From contig NZ_CP040932.1 of NCBI RefSeq assembly GCF_006351965.1, forward strand, positions 1,798,001 through 1,862,000: 64,000 bases of DNA. The letters are read 5' to 3'. The stretch is from Oceanicola sp. D3 (GTDB lineage: Bacteria; Pseudomonadota; Alphaproteobacteria; Rhodobacterales; Rhodobacteraceae). A program made the translations under genes and the position numbers. A model generated the notes under the pieces. It had not been told where the DNA came from. It saw only the letters and a program-made list of their open reading frames with translations, and made no database searches. Positions 28,530 to 37,678 of the stretch are shown here, piece by piece (position 1 is the stretch's first letter; each line of letters begins with the position of its first letter).

Positions 28530-29971
28530 TGATTTCGACCGATCTAGCCATTCTCCTGCCGGAGATCTTCCTTTCGCTCTTCGCGATGGCTGCGCTGATT
28601 GGCGCCGTCTACACCGAGAAGGACGGCATGGCCGGCACGCTCACATGGGCGGCCAGCGCGGTGATGATTGCCGTGGCCGTCTGGGTGCTGATGTCGGGCG
28701 GGAATGACCGCACGGCCTTTGGCGGCCTCTTCATTGACGATGGCTTTGCCCGCTATGCCAAGGTGGTGATCCTCCTTAGCGCGGCCTGCGTGCTGATGAT
28801 GAGCCAGGAGTTCATGGCGCGCCGTGGCTTGCTGAAGTTTGAATACCCGGTGCTGGTGGTGTTGGCGGTTGTCGGCATGATGCTGATGGTGTCGGCGGGC
28901 GACCTGATGGCGCTTTACATGGGGCTTGAGCTGCAATCGCTGGCGCTCTACGTGGTGGCCGCGATCCGGCGCGACGGCGTGAAATCCACCGAAGCCGGCC
29001 TGAAATACTTCGTTCTGGGCGCATTGTCTTCGGGCCTGCTCCTCTATGGCGCGTCGCTGACCTATGGCTACGCGGGCACCACGCAGTTTGCCGGGATCAT
29101 CGCGGCGGCGGGCGAGGGCGAGATGCCGCTTGGCCTGCTTATTGGCCTTGTCTTCATCATCTCGGGCCTCGCTTTCAAGATCAGCGCCGTGCCGTTCCAC
29201 ATGTGGACGCCGGACGTGTACGAGGGCGCGCCGACGCCGATCACAGCCTTCTTTGCAACGGCGCCCAAGGTGGCGGCGATGGCGCTGTTTGCCCGCGTTC
29301 TGCATGATGCCTTCGGCAATGCCACCGGCGACTGGGCCCAGATCCTTGCGCTGCTGGCGGTGCTGTCGATGTTCCTTGGCTCCATCGCCGCTGTTGGGCA
29401 ACGCGACATCAAGCGGCTGATGGCCTATTCCTCCATCGCCCATATGGGCTACGCGCTTGTGGGGCTCGCCTCGGGCACCGAGCAGGGCGTGACGGCGATG
29501 CTGATTTACATGGCGATCTATGTGACCATGAACATCGGCACCTTCGCCTTCATCCTCAGCATGGAGCGCGACGGGCGGCACATCACCGCGATTGACAGCA
29601 TGCGTCAGCTTGGCAGCCGGGAGCCCGTAAAGGCGCTGGCGCTGCTGGTGCTGATGTTCTCCCTCGCGGGCGTTCCGCCGCTGCTTGGCTTCTTCGGCAA
29701 GTTCGCCGTGCTGCGGGCCGCAGTGGATGCCGATATGGCGTGGCTTGCGGTGGCCGGTGCGGTGGCCAGCGTGATTGGCGCCTTCTACTACCTGCGGATC
29801 GTTTACTACATGTATTTCGGCGAAGAGAGCGTGGAGCCGGTGGAGGGCCATATGAGCCCGCTGACCTTTGGCTTCCTCGTGGCTTCGGCGGCGATCATGG
29901 TGCTCGGTATCGTCAATCTCTTCGGGGTGGACGGCTACGCGGCGGCGGCGGCGGCGACACTTGTCAACTGA
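28529..29971 (+). CDS. nuoN: NADH-quinone oxidoreductase subunit N
   Basis: 480-residue antiporter-like membrane subunit. [17 protein letters not shown] holds the conserved glutamate, [19 protein letters not shown] the periplasmic loop and [19 protein letters not shown] the lysine helix. It is the last complex I gene. The birA frame begins inside its final codons. Confidence 0.97.
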   Translation: MISTDLAILLPEIFLSLFAMAALIGAVYTEKDGMAGTLTWAASAVMIAVAVWVLMSGGNDRTAFGGLFIDDGFARYAKVVILLSAACVLMMSQEFMARRGLLKFEYPVLVVLAVVGMMLMVSAGDLMALYMGLELQSLALYVVAAIRRDGVKSTEAGLKYFVLGALSSGLLLYGASLTYGYAGTTQFAGIIAAAGEGEMPLGLLIGLVFIISGLAFKISAVPFHMWTPDVYEGAPTPITAFFATAPKVAAMALFARVLHDAFGNATGDWAQILALLAVLSMFLGSIAAVGQRDIKRLMAYSSIAHMGYALVGLASGTEQGVTAMLIYMAIYVTMNIGTFAFILSMERDGRHITAIDSMRQLGSREPVKALALLVLMFSLAGVPPLLGFFGKFAVLRAAVDADMAWLAVAGAVASVIGAFYYLRIVYYMYFGEESVEPVEGHMSPLTFGFLVASAAIMVLGIVNLFGVDGYAAAAAATLVN

Positions 29972-30707
29972 CGCGGGCCGGATCGTTCTTCCGAGCTGTC
30001 CTTCAACGATGATGGTGGCCCGCGATGGTTTTGCGGGCTACGCGGGGCCGGTCTGGGTGCTGGCCCATCGCCAGACCGGCGGGCACGGGCGGCGCGGGCG
30101 GCCTTGGGCGAACCCGGAGGGGGCCTTCACGGCAACATTGGCGCTGCCAAACCCCGGCACGGCGCAGGCGGCGGCGCAACGCAGCTTTGTGGCGGCGCTG
30201 GCGCTGTTTGATGCCTTTGTCGCAGTCACCGGGCGACCTGATGGGCTTTCGCTGAAATGGCCGAATGATGTGCTGCTGAATGGCGGCAAGGTGGCGGGCA
30301 TTTTGCTGGAGAGCCTCGGGCCACGGCCTGATGGCACGCTGGACGGGCTGTTGGTTGGCATTGGCGTCAACCTGATTGAACCGCCCGATGTGGGTGAGGT
30401 GGAGCCCGGAGCGGTGCGGCCGGTGGCCTTGGCGCAGGAAGCCGGGGTGCGGGTGACGCCGGAGGAGTTTCTGGACGCTCTGGCCCCTGCCTACGCCCGC
30501 CATGAGGCCAGCTTTGCCACCCATGGCTTTGCCCCCATCCGCCGCGCATGGCTCGACCGGGCGGCGCGGCTGGGCGAGGTGATCACGGCGCGGCTGCCCG
30601 GCGAGGCGCTGACCGGCACCTTCAAAACCATCGACGAAATGGGCTACCTTCAGCTTCAAACCAAGACCGGCCTGCGCGGCATCGCGGCGGGCGAGGTCTT
30701 TTTCTGA
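29961..30707 (+). CDS. birA: Biotin-[acetyl-CoA-carboxylase] ligase
   Basis: 248 residues from the TTG at 29961, which overlaps the end of nuoN by 11 bases. It attaches biotin to the carrier domain of acetyl-CoA carboxylase via biotinyl-AMP. [20 protein letters not shown] is the biotin-binding loop, LKWPNDVLL and [10 protein letters not shown] the nucleotide-binding motifs, and LVGIGVNL completes the core. The N-terminal helix-turn-helix that makes E. coli BirA a repressor is missing, so this is the enzyme-only class. The start is not certain, because there is no ATG upstream of the conserved core except one within it. Confidence 0.9.
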   Translation: MSTDAGRIVLPSCPSTMMVARDGFAGYAGPVWVLAHRQTGGHGRRGRPWANPEGAFTATLALPNPGTAQAAAQRSFVAALALFDAFVAVTGRPDGLSLKWPNDVLLNGGKVAGILLESLGPRPDGTLDGLLVGIGVNLIEPPDVGEVEPGAVRPVALAQEAGVRVTPEEFLDALAPAYARHEASFATHGFAPIRRAWLDRAARLGEVITARLPGEALTGTFKTIDEMGYLQLQTKTGLRGIAAGEVFF

Positions 30708-30718
30708 GAGGGGCGGGC

Positions 30719-31495
30719 ATGCTGCTTTGCATCGACTGCGGTAACACCAACACGGTGTTTTCGATTTGGGACGGGACGCGCTTTGTGGCGACCCTGCGCA
30801 CCTCATCCGAGCATCAGCGCACGGCGGATCAGTATTGGGTGTGGTTCAGCCAGTTGATGGAGCATCGCAAGGTGGCGGTGGATATCGACGCGGTCATTAT
30901 CTCTTCGACGGTGCCGCGCGTGGTGTTCAACCTGCGGGTCTTCTCGGACCGTTACTTCAACTGCCGCCCGATGGTGGTGGGCAAGCCGGAATGCGCCTTG
31001 CCGGTGCCGCCCCGGGTGGATGCAGGCGTGGCCGTGGGGCCGGACAGGCTGGTGAACACGGCGGGTGCCTTTGACCGGCACGGGGGCGACCTGATTGTGG
31101 TGGATTTTGGCACTGCGACCACCTTTGACGTGGTGGCCGAGGATGGCGCCTATGTGGGCGGGGTCATTGCGCCGGGCGTCAACCTTTCCCTCGAAGCGCT
31201 GCACATGGCCGCCGCCGCCCTGCCGCATGTGGATGTAACCAAGCCCGAGCGGGTGATTGGCACCAATACGGTGGCCTGCATGCAATCTGGCGTGTTCTGG
31301 GGCTATGTCGGCCTCGTCAACGGCATTTGCGACCAGATCAAGGGTGAATACGGGCGCGAGATGCGGGTGATCGCCACCGGTGGCCTTGCGCCGCTGTTCC
31401 AGATGGGCCATGCCCGCTTTGACGCGTTTGAAGACGATCTGACAATGCATGGGCTGACAGTGATCCATGCGCATAACCAGAGGCTTAGTGAATGA
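30719..31495 (+). CDS. coaX: Type III pantothenate kinase
   Basis: 258 residues. It catalyses the first step of coenzyme A synthesis, phosphorylation of pantothenate. The ATG at 30719 gives MLLCIDCGNTNTVFSIWDG with the ASKHA phosphate loop DCGNTNT. GPDRLVNTAGAF and VVDFGTATTFDVV are the substrate and metal motifs of CoaX. The stop overlaps rnj by four bases. The order nuoN-birA-coaX-rnj is conserved in related bacteria. Confidence 0.96.
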   Translation: MLLCIDCGNTNTVFSIWDGTRFVATLRTSSEHQRTADQYWVWFSQLMEHRKVAVDIDAVIISSTVPRVVFNLRVFSDRYFNCRPMVVGKPECALPVPPRVDAGVAVGPDRLVNTAGAFDRHGGDLIVVDFGTATTFDVVAEDGAYVGGVIAPGVNLSLEALHMAAAALPHVDVTKPERVIGTNTVACMQSGVFWGYVGLVNGICDQIKGEYGREMRVIATGGLAPLFQMGHARFDAFEDDLTMHGLTVIHAHNQRLSE

Positions 31496-33159
31496 GCAAA
31501 GAACGGCTGATCTATCTCCCCCTCGGCGGGGCCGGGGAAGTGGGGATGAATGCCTATGTCTACGGCTACGGCAAGCCGGGGGCGGAGCGGCTGATCCTTG
31601 TCGATATCGGCGTGACCTTCCCCGATATGGACGGCACCCCGGGGGTGGATCTGATCTTTCCCGACATGACATGGCTGAAGGAAAACCGCGACCGGCTGGA
31701 CGCGATCTTTATCACCCACGGCCATGAAGACCATGTGGGCGGCATTGGCCACTTCTGGGCCGATCTGCGCGCGCCGGTCTACTGCCGCCGCTTCACCGCG
31801 GCGCTGGCGGTGCGGAAGATGGATGAGCAGGGGCAGGACGTGGAGCATGTGAATGCGGTCGGCCCTTACCCGGAGATGATCGAGGCGGGGCCGTTCAAGG
31901 TGTCTTTCCTGCCGGTCAGCCACTCGATCCCCGAAAGCTCGGGGCTGGTGATCGACAGCCCGGCGGGCCGGGTGGTGCACACTGGCGACTTCAAGCTCGA
32001 CGGCAACCCCGTGGTGGGTGAGGCCTTTGACCCGGAGCTTTGGAACGAGGTTGCCAAGCCCGGCGTGCAGGCGCTGACCTGCGACAGCACGAACATCATG
32101 AGCCCGCATCCGAGCCGCTCGGAGGCCACGCTGCCGCCGGCGATCATCGACCTCGTGGAAAAGGCGGAGGGCATGATTGTTTGCACCACCTTTGCCTCCA
32201 ACGTGGCGCGGGTGAAGACTCTGGCCGAGGCGGGCGCAAAGGCGGGCCGGTCGGTTTGCTTGCTGGGCCGCGCGATGAAGCGGATGGTATCGGTGGCGAT
32301 TGACACCGGCGTGCTGGAGAAGTTTCCGCACACGGTGACGCCCGAGGAGGCGGTGGATATTCCGCGCGAGAACCTCATGCTGATCGTGACCGGCTCGCAG
32401 GGCGAGCGGCGGGCTGCATCGGCGCAGCTGGCGCGCGGCAAATTTTTGGGGCTGACGATGAAGGAGGGCGATACCTTCCTGTTTTCGTCCAAGACGATTC
32501 CGGGCAACGAGCGCGGCGTGCTGCGCATCGTCAACTCCTTCTCGGAGATGGGCGTGGATGTGATCGACGACCGGAGTGATCTTTATCACGTGTCCGGCCA
32601 TGCCAACCGGCCTGACCTTGAAGCGATGCACGACCTGATGCACCCGAAGATTCTGGTGCCGATGCATGGCGAGCACCGGATGCTGCGCGAGCATGCGAAG
32701 GTGGGGGAGGCCAAGGGCATTCCGTCGATCGTGGCGGTGAACGGCTCGATGGTGGACCTGACCGGGCCGAAGCCCGAGATCGTGGAATACATCGAGACCG
32801 GGCGGACCTATCTGGATGGCTCGGTCAAGATTGGCGCGCTCGATGGCGTGGTGCGCGACCGGATCCGGGTGGCGCTGAACGGCCAGGTGTTTTTGACGCT
32901 GATCCTTGACGAAAACGACGAGCCGCTGGGCGAGCCCTGGGCAGAGCTGGTTGGCTTGCCGGAAACGGGCCGCTCGCGCGCGCCGCTTGTGGAGCTGATC
33001 GAAGCGGCGGCGGACGGCTTTATGGGCCGGGCCGATGACAAGGTGCTGACCGATGACGACAAGCTGGAAGAGGGCTTGCGGCGCGTGGTGCGGCAGACGG
33101 CTGTGGAAGAGATCGGCAAGAAGCCCGAGGTTGTGATTGTTATCAGCCGGTTGAGCTGA
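31492..33159 (+). CDS. rnj: Ribonuclease J
   Basis: 555-residue RNA-processing and decay nuclease with endo- and 5'-3' exonuclease activity. The metallo-beta-lactamase motif ITHGHEDHVGG binds the two zincs, and HTGDFKLD supplies a further ligand. The beta-CASP part includes TCDSTNIMSPHPSRSE and VTGSQGERRAA. SGHANRPDLEAMHDLMHPK and PMHGEHRMLREHA are RNase J-typical. The C-terminal about 100 residues form the dimerisation domain. It is the last gene of the nuo-birA-coaX-rnj unit. Confidence 0.95.
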   Translation: MSKERLIYLPLGGAGEVGMNAYVYGYGKPGAERLILVDIGVTFPDMDGTPGVDLIFPDMTWLKENRDRLDAIFITHGHEDHVGGIGHFWADLRAPVYCRRFTAALAVRKMDEQGQDVEHVNAVGPYPEMIEAGPFKVSFLPVSHSIPESSGLVIDSPAGRVVHTGDFKLDGNPVVGEAFDPELWNEVAKPGVQALTCDSTNIMSPHPSRSEATLPPAIIDLVEKAEGMIVCTTFASNVARVKTLAEAGAKAGRSVCLLGRAMKRMVSVAIDTGVLEKFPHTVTPEEAVDIPRENLMLIVTGSQGERRAASAQLARGKFLGLTMKEGDTFLFSSKTIPGNERGVLRIVNSFSEMGVDVIDDRSDLYHVSGHANRPDLEAMHDLMHPKILVPMHGEHRMLREHAKVGEAKGIPSIVAVNGSMVDLTGPKPEIVEYIETGRTYLDGSVKIGALDGVVRDRIRVALNGQVFLTLILDENDEPLGEPWAELVGLPETGRSRAPLVELIEAAADGFMGRADDKVLTDDDKLEEGLRRVVRQTAVEEIGKKPEVVIVISRLS

Positions 33160-33249
33160 GGGGAGCGGCGGGCGCGGGCTTGTCTCCCGCCCGCTTCGAC
33201 CAGCCCCGCGCTCGCGACAGGTGGGGCAGATCGGGGCGCAGAACGCGTT

Positions 33250-33278
33250 GCGCCGAAGGCGGATTAGGCCTTCGGCGC
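33250..33278 (+). terminator. Hairpin downstream of rnj
   Basis: An 11-bp perfect stem GCGCCGAAGGC / GCCTTCGGCGC with a seven-base loop lies 90 bases after the rnj stop, between convergent genes. The T-run is poor (GGTCATTCTC), so it may be Rho-assisted or serve RNA stability. Confidence 0.5.
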
Positions 33279-33308
33279 GGTCATTCTCACAACGATAACT
33301 GTTGAGGG

Positions 33309-33331
33309 CCCTGCCACCAAAGGGGGCAGGG
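33309..33331 (-). terminator. Hairpin downstream of the RhlE-like gene
   Basis: CCCTGCC and GGCAGGG pair around a nine-base loop ten bases beyond the stop of the minus-strand helicase gene. There is no clear T-run on either strand. Confidence 0.4.
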
Positions 33332-33340
33332 TGCCCTGCG

Positions 33341-34831
33341 TCAGCTTGTCGGGTCGGGTGATTCGGAGCGGTCTTCGAAGCTGCGGGCGATGAAGTCCGG
33401 CAAGTGATCGCCCAGGCCTTGGGGCGTGTTGCCGCCGCCACGCTCAGAGCGATCACCGCCACGGTCGCTGCGACCACGGCCACCGCGGGAGCGGCGGCGC
33501 GGTTCGCGGGGTTCTTCTGGCGCAGGCTCGGCAGCGGGCGCTGCCGCGGGCTCTTCAGCCGCAGGTGCTTCAGCCGGGGCCTCTTCAGGCGTTTCTTCTT
33601 TTTTGCGGCGCGACCGGGTGCGGGTGCGCTTGGGCTTTTCTTCGGTTGCCTCGGCCTCTGGCTCGGCTTTCGGGGCCGGGGTGCCTGCGGGGGCATCGAG
33701 GCGGGGGATCTCGCTTTGCACGAGGCGCTCGATATCGCCCAGATTGCGCTCATCGGCGGGCGAGCAGATCATCAGCGCGGTGCCGGAGCGCCCGGCGCGG
33801 CCGGTGCGGCCAATGCGGTGCACATAGTCTTCGGCGTGGCTGGGCACGTCGTAGTTGAGAACGTGGGACACTGCCGGGATGTCGAGCCCGCGGGCGGCGA
33901 CATCGGAGGCCACAAGAAAGCGGATCGTGCCATCGCGGAAGCCCGCGAGGGTTTTCATCCGCTGGGATTGGTCAAGGTCGCCGTGGATCGGCTCGGCATT
34001 ATAGCCGTTTTTCTTCAGCGACTTGGCGACCACATCCACATCGACCTTGCGGTTGCAGAAGATGATCGCGTTGGTGCAGGCCTCGCCTTCGCCGTCGATC
34101 ATCTCGCGCAGAACCTTGCGCTTTTCGGTGGCGGCGCGGTCGCGGCGGGAGGGTTTGAACATCAGCACGCCCTGCTTGATGTTCTCGCCGGTTGTCGCGG
34201 CGCGGGCCACTTCGACCTTCTCGGGATTGGAGAGGAAGGTGTTGGTGATCCGCTCGATCTCGGGCGCCATGGTGGCGGAGAAGAACAGGGTTTGCCGGGT
34301 GAAGGGCGTGAGCTGGAAGATCTTTTCGATGTCGGGGATGAAGCCCATGTCGAGCATCCGGTCGGCCTCGTCGACCACCATGATCTGCACGCCGGTCAGC
34401 AGCAGTTTGCCGCGCTCGAAATGGTCGAGCAGGCGGCCGGGGGTGGCGATGAGCACGTCAACGCCACGGTCGATCAGCTTGTCTTGCTCGCCGAAGGAGA
34501 CGCCGCCGATGAGCAGGGCCTTGGTGAGCTTGGTGTGCTGGGCGTAGATGTCGAAGTTCTCGGCCACCTGAGCGGCGAGTTCGCGGGTCGGGGCCAGCAC
34601 GAGGGAGCGCGGCATCCGCGCACGGGCGCGGCCACGCTTGAGCAGCGAGATCATTGGCAGGGTGAAGCTGGCGGTCTTGCCGGTGCCGGTCTGGGCGATG
34701 CCGAGCACGTCGCGCCCTTCGAGCGCGGGCGGAATCGCACCGGCCTGAATGGGGGTGGGGGTTTCGTAGCCGGCATCTTCGACGGCTTTAAGGACCTTTG
34801 GGTCCAGCTTCAGGTCACTGAATTTTGTCAT
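33341..34831 (-). CDS. DEAD-box RNA helicase, RhlE-like
   Basis: 496 residues. The helicase core occupies about 1-370: Q motif PTPIQAGAIP, motif I AQTGTGKTAS, motif Ia PTRELAAQV, motif II VDEADRML, motif III SAT, and motif VI HRIGRTGRAGR. The C-terminal about 120 residues are low complexity, first acidic and Ala/Glu/Pro-rich, then Arg/Gly-rich (RRSRGGRGRSDRGGDRS), an RGG-like RNA-binding tail typical of RhlE-type proteins. It unwinds short RNA duplexes in ribosome biogenesis or mRNA decay. Its convergent neighbour is RNase J, a potential functional partner. The 126-base leader contains the short hairpin GCGAAGG-ATGAC-CTTCGC. Confidence 0.93.
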   Translation of the reverse strand: MTKFSDLKLDPKVLKAVEDAGYETPTPIQAGAIPPALEGRDVLGIAQTGTGKTASFTLPMISLLKRGRARARMPRSLVLAPTRELAAQVAENFDIYAQHTKLTKALLIGGVSFGEQDKLIDRGVDVLIATPGRLLDHFERGKLLLTGVQIMVVDEADRMLDMGFIPDIEKIFQLTPFTRQTLFFSATMAPEIERITNTFLSNPEKVEVARAATTGENIKQGVLMFKPSRRDRAATEKRKVLREMIDGEGEACTNAIIFCNRKVDVDVVAKSLKKNGYNAEPIHGDLDQSQRMKTLAGFRDGTIRFLVASDVAARGLDIPAVSHVLNYDVPSHAEDYVHRIGRTGRAGRSGTALMICSPADERNLGDIERLVQSEIPRLDAPAGTPAPKAEPEAEATEEKPKRTRTRSRRKKEETPEEAPAEAPAAEEPAAAPAAEPAPEEPREPRRRSRGGRGRSDRGGDRSERGGGNTPQGLGDHLPDFIARSFEDRSESPDPTS

Positions 34832-34957
34832 GTACGTCCGTATCTTGCGAAGGTCATCCTTCGCGGGATTGGGACGCAGTCATCGGGCGCCCCGCGCGTG
34901 CCGCCACGCGCATCGTGGGGCTTGGCGCGACCTAGCGCAGATTTTGGCCGAGGTCAA

Positions 34958-35797
34958 TCAGGCGACGCCGTGGCGGGCGAGGAAGGCATCGACGGCTTGC
35001 GTATAGGCACCGCCCATGCCGAGGGCGGTGTTGATGGCGGCGTGGGAGTAATCGAGCTCAAGCACCTCGGCCTCGACCTTCCGGGCCTTGGCGGCGCGGG
35101 CGAAGTTGCGGGCCGCCGAGAGGGCCGCGCGGCGCTTGGTGGAGGCGACGAGCAGAAAGGGCGTGGCGGTGGGGCCGAGGCGGGCGTAGGGCGAGGCTTC
35201 CTCCCAGAAGGCGCGGCTGGTGCCGAAAGCGCGGGTGTGGAGGCGGCTTGGCCTGCGGGCCATGGTGCGCGCGGTGTCATAAACTGCCGAGTCCAGTGCG
35301 ACGGTGGCGCGCCAACGCTTTGCGCCCCAGCGGCGGGCAAGGCCCGGGTCGGCGCCGAGCAGCGCCACCAGATGCGCCCCGGCGGAGTGGCCCATGAGCG
35401 CAAGGCGGTTTGGGTCGCCCCCCCAACCGGGCGCGCTTTGCTGAATGTGTGAGAGGGCGCGGGCAAGGTCGGCGGCCTGCTGCATCGGGTCGGCCTCGGG
35501 CAGGAGGCGGGTGTTGACGGAGACGAAGCCCACACCGCGCCCGTTCCAATGGGTGGATTTGGCTTTCCAGACATTCTCGTTGGCCTTGTCGCCAAAGGCC
35601 CAGCCGCCGCCGTGGAGAAACACGATGAGCGGCGCGGCAGAGGCGCCCTCGGGCATGTAGACGTCGTAGCGCTGGAGGGCATGCGGGCCATAGGGCACAT
35701 CGCGCCGGAGGGTGGTGCCCGCGTGGGCGGGCAGGGCCGGGGCGGCTGCGAAGGCGGCGAGGCTGGCAAGGGCGGTGCGGCGTGTGAGTATGGGCAT
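34958..35797 (-). CDS. Alpha/beta hydrolase (esterase-like), exported
   Basis: 279 residues from the ATG at 35797, which follows GAGGAGACAG. Residues 1-26 (MPILTRRTALASLAAFAAAP) look like a signal peptide with a paired arginine. FLHGGGWAFGDK is the oxyanion-hole motif of the hormone-sensitive-lipase/carboxylesterase group, LMGHSAGAH holds the nucleophile serine, ATPFLLVAS precedes the acid region, and YSHAAINTA holds the catalytic His. The substrate is unknown. It is divergent from a serine hydrolase gene 103 bases away. A much longer open frame upstream runs antisense through that neighbour and is spurious. Confidence 0.88.
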   Translation of the reverse strand: MPILTRRTALASLAAFAAAPALPAHAGTTLRRDVPYGPHALQRYDVYMPEGASAAPLIVFLHGGGWAFGDKANENVWKAKSTHWNGRGVGFVSVNTRLLPEADPMQQAADLARALSHIQQSAPGWGGDPNRLALMGHSAGAHLVALLGADPGLARRWGAKRWRATVALDSAVYDTARTMARRPSRLHTRAFGTSRAFWEEASPYARLGPTATPFLLVASTKRRAALSAARNFARAAKARKVEAEVLELDYSHAAINTALGMGGAYTQAVDAFLARHGVA

Positions 35798-35900
35798 CTG
35801 ATCTGTCTCCTCATTGCATTCTACGCACTCGGACGCAGATGCCCACGCGCTCACGGAAAGGTTTGTTGGCCTGCGGCGGGGATGCGCCAATCTTACGGTC

Positions 35901-36884
35901 ATGCTGACACGCCGCACTCTGCTCGCCGCCCCCGCCTGCCTGTTTCTGCTGCCGTCCCGGCCCGCGCGTGCAGGTTTGGGGGAGGCGGTTGAACGGGCGC
36001 GGGGATTTGAAAACCTGCACAGCCTGATCGTGCAGCGCAGCGGTGTGCGCGAGGTGGAGGAAGTGCTGCGCGGGCCGGCAGCTTCGCGGCCCGTCAACGT
36101 GAAGTCGGTCTCAAAAACGCTGGTGGCCACCTTGCTGGGCTGTGCGGTGGACCGGGGCGAGGTGCCGGGCGTTGGGGCCGCTTTGGGTGAGGTTGCGCCT
36201 GGCCTGATACCGGCGGGCGCGGCGGAGGCGGTGGCGCTGATTACGCTGGAAGATCTGGTGACGCTGCGGGCCGGGTTGGAGCGCACCTCGGGCCCGAACT
36301 ATGGCGCGTGGGTTTCGAGCCGCGACTGGGTTGCCGATGCACTGGGCCGCGAGATGGTGGCCGCGCCGGGGGGGCGGATGCTGTATTCGACCGGCTCGAC
36401 CCATGTGCTCGGCGCGGTGCTGGCGGAGGTGTCTAGCCAGAGCCTGCTGGCGTTGATGCGCGAGAGGCTGGGCGCGGTGCTGGGCGAGGTGCCGGCCTGG
36501 ACGCGTGATCCGCAGGGGCGTTACCTCGGTGGCAACGAAATGGCCGTCAGCCCGGACGGGCTCACGCGGTTTGGCGAGATGATCCGCGCAGGTGGGCTGT
36601 GGGAGGGCGAGCGGCTGGTGAGCGCGGAGTGGATCGCGGCGAGCCTTGTGGCGCGAACACGCTCGCCGTGGTCTGGCCTTGGCTATGGGTACGGGTGGTT
36701 TTTGGGGCAGGCGGCGGGGCGCAGCTATGCGCTGGCGCGGGGCTACGGCGGGCAGGTGCTGGCGGTTTGCCCGGAGGCTGAGGTGGTGATTGCCATCACC
36801 TCCGACCCGACCCAGCCTGCGCGAAGCGGTGGGTACTTTGGCCAGTTGCAGACGCTTGTCGAGGATATCCTATCCACCGGCTGA
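35901..36884 (+). CDS. Beta-lactamase-fold serine hydrolase, exported
   Basis: 327 residues from the ATG at 35901 (MLTRRTLLAAPACLFLLPSR), a signal peptide with tandem arginines. The fold is class C beta-lactamase/DD-peptidase-like: VKSVSKTLVATLLG contains the SxxK nucleophile and base, LITLEDLVTLRAGL follows it, and LYSTGSTHVLGAVLAE is the second motif with Tyr-Ser in place of the usual Tyr-x-Asn. The C-terminal WSGLGYGYGWF and RGYGGQ replace the His/Lys-x-Gly motif. Such proteins are mostly esterases or peptidases; beta-lactam resistance is not implied. Confidence 0.85.
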   Translation: MLTRRTLLAAPACLFLLPSRPARAGLGEAVERARGFENLHSLIVQRSGVREVEEVLRGPAASRPVNVKSVSKTLVATLLGCAVDRGEVPGVGAALGEVAPGLIPAGAAEAVALITLEDLVTLRAGLERTSGPNYGAWVSSRDWVADALGREMVAAPGGRMLYSTGSTHVLGAVLAEVSSQSLLALMRERLGAVLGEVPAWTRDPQGRYLGGNEMAVSPDGLTRFGEMIRAGGLWEGERLVSAEWIAASLVARTRSPWSGLGYGYGWFLGQAAGRSYALARGYGGQVLAVCPEAEVVIAITSDPTQPARSGGYFGQLQTLVEDILSTG

Positions 36885-36907
36885 TCCGGCGGCAGAGAGC
36901 CGCCGGA
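36885..36907 (+). terminator. Perfect hairpin between convergent genes
   Basis: TCCGGCGGC and GCCGCCGGA form a perfect 9-bp stem with an AGAGA loop, starting at the base after the serine hydrolase stop and ending 13 bases before the stop of the opposing gene. No T-run follows, but the position suggests that it ends both transcripts. Confidence 0.55.
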
Positions 36908-36920
36908 CCGCGGATTGGCG

Positions 36921-37475
36921 CTACTTTCTGTAGTTCAGCACGTTCCATGTGCCGTATTGGGCGAAGAGGCTCAGCTCCAGCCCCGGGGTGACGGGGATGC
37001 CCACGTTCATGATCGACGGCTTTTTGCCCTTGGCCGGCATGTTGTTGGCGATCTCGCGGGCCTTCTTGGCCACTTCAGCGTAATCATCCAGCTCCATCTT
37101 GGACGCCTGTTTGAGGGCGCCTGCCGTGAGGCCTTTGCTATCTGCCAGCTTCTTGATGACCTTGGCCATCTTTTGCGACTTGCCGAGCGCCTTGATGATG
37201 CCGCCCCATTTGGCACCGATCGAGATGTTGAAATCCCACCCCGAGGTGGAATGGCCATGCAACTTCCACGGGTCGGGGACGTTGGAGATGACGTAGAAAT
37301 CAAGGCCGATGCCGCCGCCGAGGCCGGGGCCCCATCTGTTGCGGACGCTCTCGATCTCGAAGTAGGATTTGTGGCTGTCGAGGGAGTAAAAGGTGCCGTA
37401 CATGGTGTTGCGGCCCCAGATAACGGCATGGCCGCCGAAGCTGCCGGCGAGGCCGAACCAGATTCCTGAACTCAT
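36921..37475 (-). CDS. Hypothetical protein, 184 residues
   Basis: The ATG at 37475 is preceded by AAAGGACATTCCC. The first half is Gly/aromatic-rich with alternating polar and hydrophobic residues (WFGLAGSFGGHAVIWGR, GPGLGGGIGLDFYVIS, GWDFNISIGAKWGG), like short beta strands. Residues about 95-150 are Lys/Ala-rich and helical, and the end returns to a beta pattern (PVTPGLELSLFAQYGTWNVL). There is no signal peptide and no cysteine. I recognise no family. Neighbouring intergenic DNA is distinctly AT-rich for this genome (TTTTAAAATTAC just upstream), which may mark a different origin or a strong promoter. Confidence 0.65.
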   Translation of the reverse strand: MSSGIWFGLAGSFGGHAVIWGRNTMYGTFYSLDSHKSYFEIESVRNRWGPGLGGGIGLDFYVISNVPDPWKLHGHSTSGWDFNISIGAKWGGIIKALGKSQKMAKVIKKLADSKGLTAGALKQASKMELDDYAEVAKKAREIANNMPAKGKKPSIMNVGIPVTPGLELSLFAQYGTWNVLNYRK

Positions 37476-37678
37476 GGGAATGTCCTTTCATTTTAAAATT
37501 ACTTGTTTCCCCTGCCGCCGAAAAAGGCGGGAGAAGGGGTGCCGGAGCGGATCCGTCAGGGGCAAACTGGGGGCCTGAAGCAACCATAATGTTGCTGGGG
37601 CCTCCGCCAGAGCGGACCGCGCGATGTCAAATGACGTCGCGTCAATAAATTAAGCATTACTGGCCGCGAATCAAGCCG

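Noticed and set aside
31303-33753. 816-codon minus-strand frame opposite rnj
   Set aside because: It crosses the rnj/rhlE hairpins and has shadow composition; RNase J motifs on the plus strand are unambiguous.
34958-36286. Hydrolase frame extended upstream to 442 codons
   Set aside because: The extension runs antisense through the serine hydrolase gene; the signal peptide and ribosome-binding site fix the start at 35797.
35901-36884. Serine hydrolase as a beta-lactamase resistance gene
   Set aside because: The Tyr-x-Asn and Lys-x-Gly motifs are altered; the fold alone does not indicate antibiotic hydrolysis.
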